DNA of 7,621 nt, taken from the NCBI GenBank assembly GCA_934631055.1, contig CAKTXP010000115.1, positions 1 to 7,621 on the forward strand, read 5' to 3'. The DNA comes from an uncultured Clostridia bacterium (GTDB lineage Bacteria; Bacillota; Clostridia; Christensenellales; Aristaeellaceae). The notes beneath the pieces are model-generated. The model did no database searches. It saw nothing but the letters and a program-made list of their open reading frames with translations, and was not told the DNA's origin. Position numbers and translations under genes: made by a program. Shown here piece by piece: positions 5,960 to 7,621 of the stretch. The first letter of the stretch is position 1; the number at the start of each line of letters is the position of its first letter.

Positions 5960-6139
5960 GGAACGATTGGGACTCCGTCCCAAACCCTGCCAAGAACCTG
6001 AGGTTCTTGGATTTCCCACTTTTCATTTATCGCAAAGCGATAAATGAATGACCAGTTTATTCTAACCGCCGCGAAGCGAAGAAAGGGTGCAGGGAACAAC
6101 GTTCCCTGCTGGGGTTTGGGGCAACGCCCCAATCGTTCC
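5960..6139. repeat. Nested multi-hairpin palindromic element
   Basis: A 12-bp perfect outer inverted repeat, GGAACGATTGGG (5960-5971) and CCCAATCGTTCC (6128-6139), encloses further pairings. CCCAAACCC (5979-5987) matches GGGTTTGGG (6112-6120) and extends the outer stem past an internal loop. Inside are perfect hairpins with 3-nt loops: CCAAGAACC/GGTTCTTGG (5990-6010), a 12-bp stem at 6022-6048 with loop AAA, and GCAGGGAAC/GTTCCCTGC (6089-6109). Two more short ones, GGGAC/GTCCC (5969-5981) and GGGGC/GCCCC (6118-6130), compete with the outer stem. The whole could fold as a closed cruciform or a multibranched RNA. It has no open frame of its own and resembles dispersed non-autonomous palindromic repeats; copy number elsewhere cannot be judged here. 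It could also end transcription from the 138-residue gene. Confidence 0.8.
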
Positions 6140-6181
6140 CCATCGTCCCACGTCCTCTCAACTCTGCTAAAGGATGGATCT

Positions 6182-7546
6182 ATGCCGCAGAAATTGCCGG
6201 AAGAATTCCAAAACCAAATGAAACGCCTGCTCGGTGAAGCAGGCTTTTTTGCGTATCTGAAAGCGCTTGATGAACCCTATACCCGCGCGCTGCGCATCAA
6301 CCTGCTCCTGCGTCCGGACGGCACGCCGCCCTGCGCCATCGAGGGACTCGGTGCGCCCGTTCCTTGGGCAAAGGGCGCGTATTTCATCGAGGGCGATGCA
6401 CGCCCCGGGCTTTCCCCGCTTCACGAAGGCGGTCTGTTTTATATGCAGGAGCCGAGCGCGCTGACCGCCGTCACCGCGCTCGACCCGCAGCCGGGTGAAC
6501 GCATACTCGACCTCTGCGCCGCGCCCGGCGGCAAAAGCACACAGATCGCCGCACTGATGGCGGGACAGGGGCTGCTCGTCTGCAACGAACCCGTTCCCAA
6601 CCGCGCGCAGATCCTCTCCCGAAACGTGGAGCGCATGGGCGTGCGCAACGCTGTTGTCGTCAGCGCTCTGCCGGATGCGCTCGCCCCGCGCTTCCCCGCG
6701 TTCTTTGACCGTATCCTGGTCGATGCGCCCTGCTCAGGAGAAGGAATGTTCCGCCGCCAGCCTGAAGCGCGCGACGAATGGGACGCCGATTCTCCGGCGC
6801 GCTGCGCCGACCGGCAGATGGATATCCTCGAAGAAGCCGCAAAGATGCTCCGTCCCGGCGGCGTAATGGTCTATTCCACCTGCACATTCAACGACACGGA
6901 GAACGAGGGCGTGTTAAAACGCTTTTTGCAGGCGCATCCGGAATTCGCGCTCGAACCGTTTGCCCTTCCCGGTCTGCCGGAAGCACCGGACGGATGGCTG
7001 CACCTCTATCCGCATGAGATACGCGGCGAGGGGCATTTTGTCAGCCGCCTGAAAAAGTCTGCCGACGCGCCCATGCCGGAAGCAATCTCTCCCAAAACCC
7101 GCACAAGCCGCCCCGCCAAAGGCGCGGGAAAGAACGCCAAATCCCCTGCGCCGCTCGCGCTCCCCGATGTCTTTGCCAAAGGCTGCGAACCGGACAGGCT
7201 GTATTCCGCAGGCGGCGCGCTCTGGTCATTGCCAGAAGGTATTGACCCGGAACTGCTGCACGGGCTTCGCGTTCTGAGAACCGGACTTCTGCTCGCTCAC
7301 GCGGAGGGCAGACGCGTCGAACCGGACCACGCGCTGGCAATGGCTTTGCGTCCGGAAGAAGCCGCGCGAAGCATTTCCCTGACGCAGGAGCAGGCGCTCG
7401 CTTATCAGGCAGGCGAAACGCTCGAACTGGGCGACCTGTCCGCCGGATATACGCTGCTCTGCTGCGAGGGCGTTTCCCTCGGCTGGGGCAAACAGGCAGG
7501 CGGCATCATGAAGAATCACTATCCCAAAGGGTTAAGGAGAAGGTAA
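6182..7546 (+). CDS. rsmF: RsmF-type rRNA (cytosine-C5) methyltransferase
   Basis: This is a 454-residue NOL1/NOP2/Sun-family methyltransferase, of normal length for Firmicutes RsmF-like enzymes, which place m5C on 16S rRNA using S-adenosylmethionine. The N-terminal RsmF region carries LPEEFQNQMKRLLGE and ALRIN. The Rossmann core has the SAM motif DLCAAPGGKST (110-120), DAPCSGEGMF with C184, and YSTCTF with the catalytic Cys C234. A variable Lys/Pro/Ala-rich linker (about 296-325) leads to a C-terminal RsmF/PUA-like part ending GWGKQAGGIMKNHYPKGLRRR, typical of RNA-binding tails in this family. The start is set at ATG 6182, where AAGGA (6170-6174) lies 7 nt upstream and family similarity begins. 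The frame stays open back to ATG 6044, but those 46 codons read through the palindromic element. The exact target cytosine is not shown. Confidence 0.93.
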   Translation: MPQKLPEEFQNQMKRLLGEAGFFAYLKALDEPYTRALRINLLLRPDGTPPCAIEGLGAPVPWAKGAYFIEGDARPGLSPLHEGGLFYMQEPSALTAVTALDPQPGERILDLCAAPGGKSTQIAALMAGQGLLVCNEPVPNRAQILSRNVERMGVRNAVVVSALPDALAPRFPAFFDRILVDAPCSGEGMFRRQPEARDEWDADSPARCADRQMDILEEAAKMLRPGGVMVYSTCTFNDTENEGVLKRFLQAHPEFALEPFALPGLPEAPDGWLHLYPHEIRGEGHFVSRLKKSADAPMPEAISPKTRTSRPAKGAGKNAKSPAPLALPDVFAKGCEPDRLYSAGGALWSLPEGIDPELLHGLRVLRTGLLLAHAEGRRVEPDHALAMALRPEEAARSISLTQEQALAYQAGETLELGDLSAGYTLLCCEGVSLGWGKQAGGIMKNHYPKGLRRR

Positions 7547-7561
7547 GCGGGCTGAGCCCGC
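7547..7561 (+). repeat. Short GC-rich hairpin directly after the methyltransferase gene
   Basis: GCGGGC (7547-7552) pairs with GCCCGC (7556-7561) across the triloop TGA, beginning at the first base after the stop codon. Only a short TTT (7567-7569) follows, so it is a poor intrinsic terminator. The C-G-closed triloop resembles the hairpins in the element at 5960-6139. Confidence 0.5.
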
Positions 7562-7580
7562 CTGCATTTCCGCCACAGTC

Positions 7581-7602
7581 CGTAAAGATTCAAAGCTTTA
7601 CG
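7581..7602. repeat. Inverted repeat at the right edge
   Basis: CGTAAAG (7581-7587) and CTTTACG (7596-7602) are perfect 7-bp complements with an 8-nt spacer. The sequence AAGCTTTA recurs at 7593-7600 and again at 7612-7619. With the adjacent GC hairpin this may be the start of a second structured intergenic element that continues beyond the window. Confidence 0.4.
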
Positions 7603-7621
7603 CACGCGAGCAAGCTTTATG

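Noticed and set aside
5960..6139. Whether the hairpin cluster could be a CRISPR array or riboswitch
   Set aside because: There are no regularly spaced direct repeats with unique spacers, and I recognise no known riboswitch core. The signal is inverted, not direct, repetition.

Overview
The window looks like a chromosomal stretch from a GC-rich member of the Clostridia, probably a gut-type anaerobe. Four things suggest this: strong GGAGG-type ribosome binding sites, GTG and TTG starts alongside ATG, a DUF3842 gene, and a family of membrane-anchored SGNH-like proteins that I associate with Firmicutes. The genus cannot be fixed from the sequence. No IS element, phage gene, CRISPR array, tRNA or rRNA was seen. 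All convincing complete genes are on the + strand, and the long minus-strand open frames are shadows of GC-rich codon use.

Layout. Positions 1-190 hold a probable divergent promoter pair. The leftward promoter serves a gene of which only about ten codons are inside the window. The rightward promoter serves a two-gene unit: a membrane-anchored SGNH-hydrolase-like protein (191-1228) and a DUF3842 protein (1241-1669). A near-consensus promoter (1694-1722) then drives a single YhcH/YjgK/YiaL-family gene (1754-2209), which ends in a clear intrinsic terminator (2214-2241). After a short leader with several dyads comes a GH65 phosphorylase that matches maltose phosphorylases at the active site and acceptor loop (2319-4604). 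Its end overlaps, by 8 nt, the start of a small thioredoxin-reductase-like flavoprotein (4597-5421). A new promoter (5471-5500) precedes an unrecognised 138-residue gene that starts with TTG (5542-5958). One base after its stop begins a 180-bp element built of nested perfect hairpins (5960-6139). The last gene is an RsmF-type rRNA m5C methyltransferase (6182-7546), followed by more short inverted repeats.

How the genes may fit together. The GH65 enzyme would split intracellular maltose with phosphate into glucose and beta-glucose-1-phosphate. The usual partner, beta-phosphoglucomutase, is not in the window. Instead the phosphorylase is translationally coupled to a flavoprotein that keeps the FAD site and redox CxxC but lacks the expected NADPH-binding motifs, as in ferredoxin-dependent flavin thioredoxin reductases. 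The upstream YhcH-type protein belongs to a sugar-anomer family, but a terminator separates it from the phosphorylase, so a shared pathway is only a possibility. The methyltransferase is housekeeping.

The most interesting items are the multi-hairpin element, the NADPH-motif-less flavoprotein tied to maltose phosphorylase, and the dyad-rich leader ahead of the phosphorylase.
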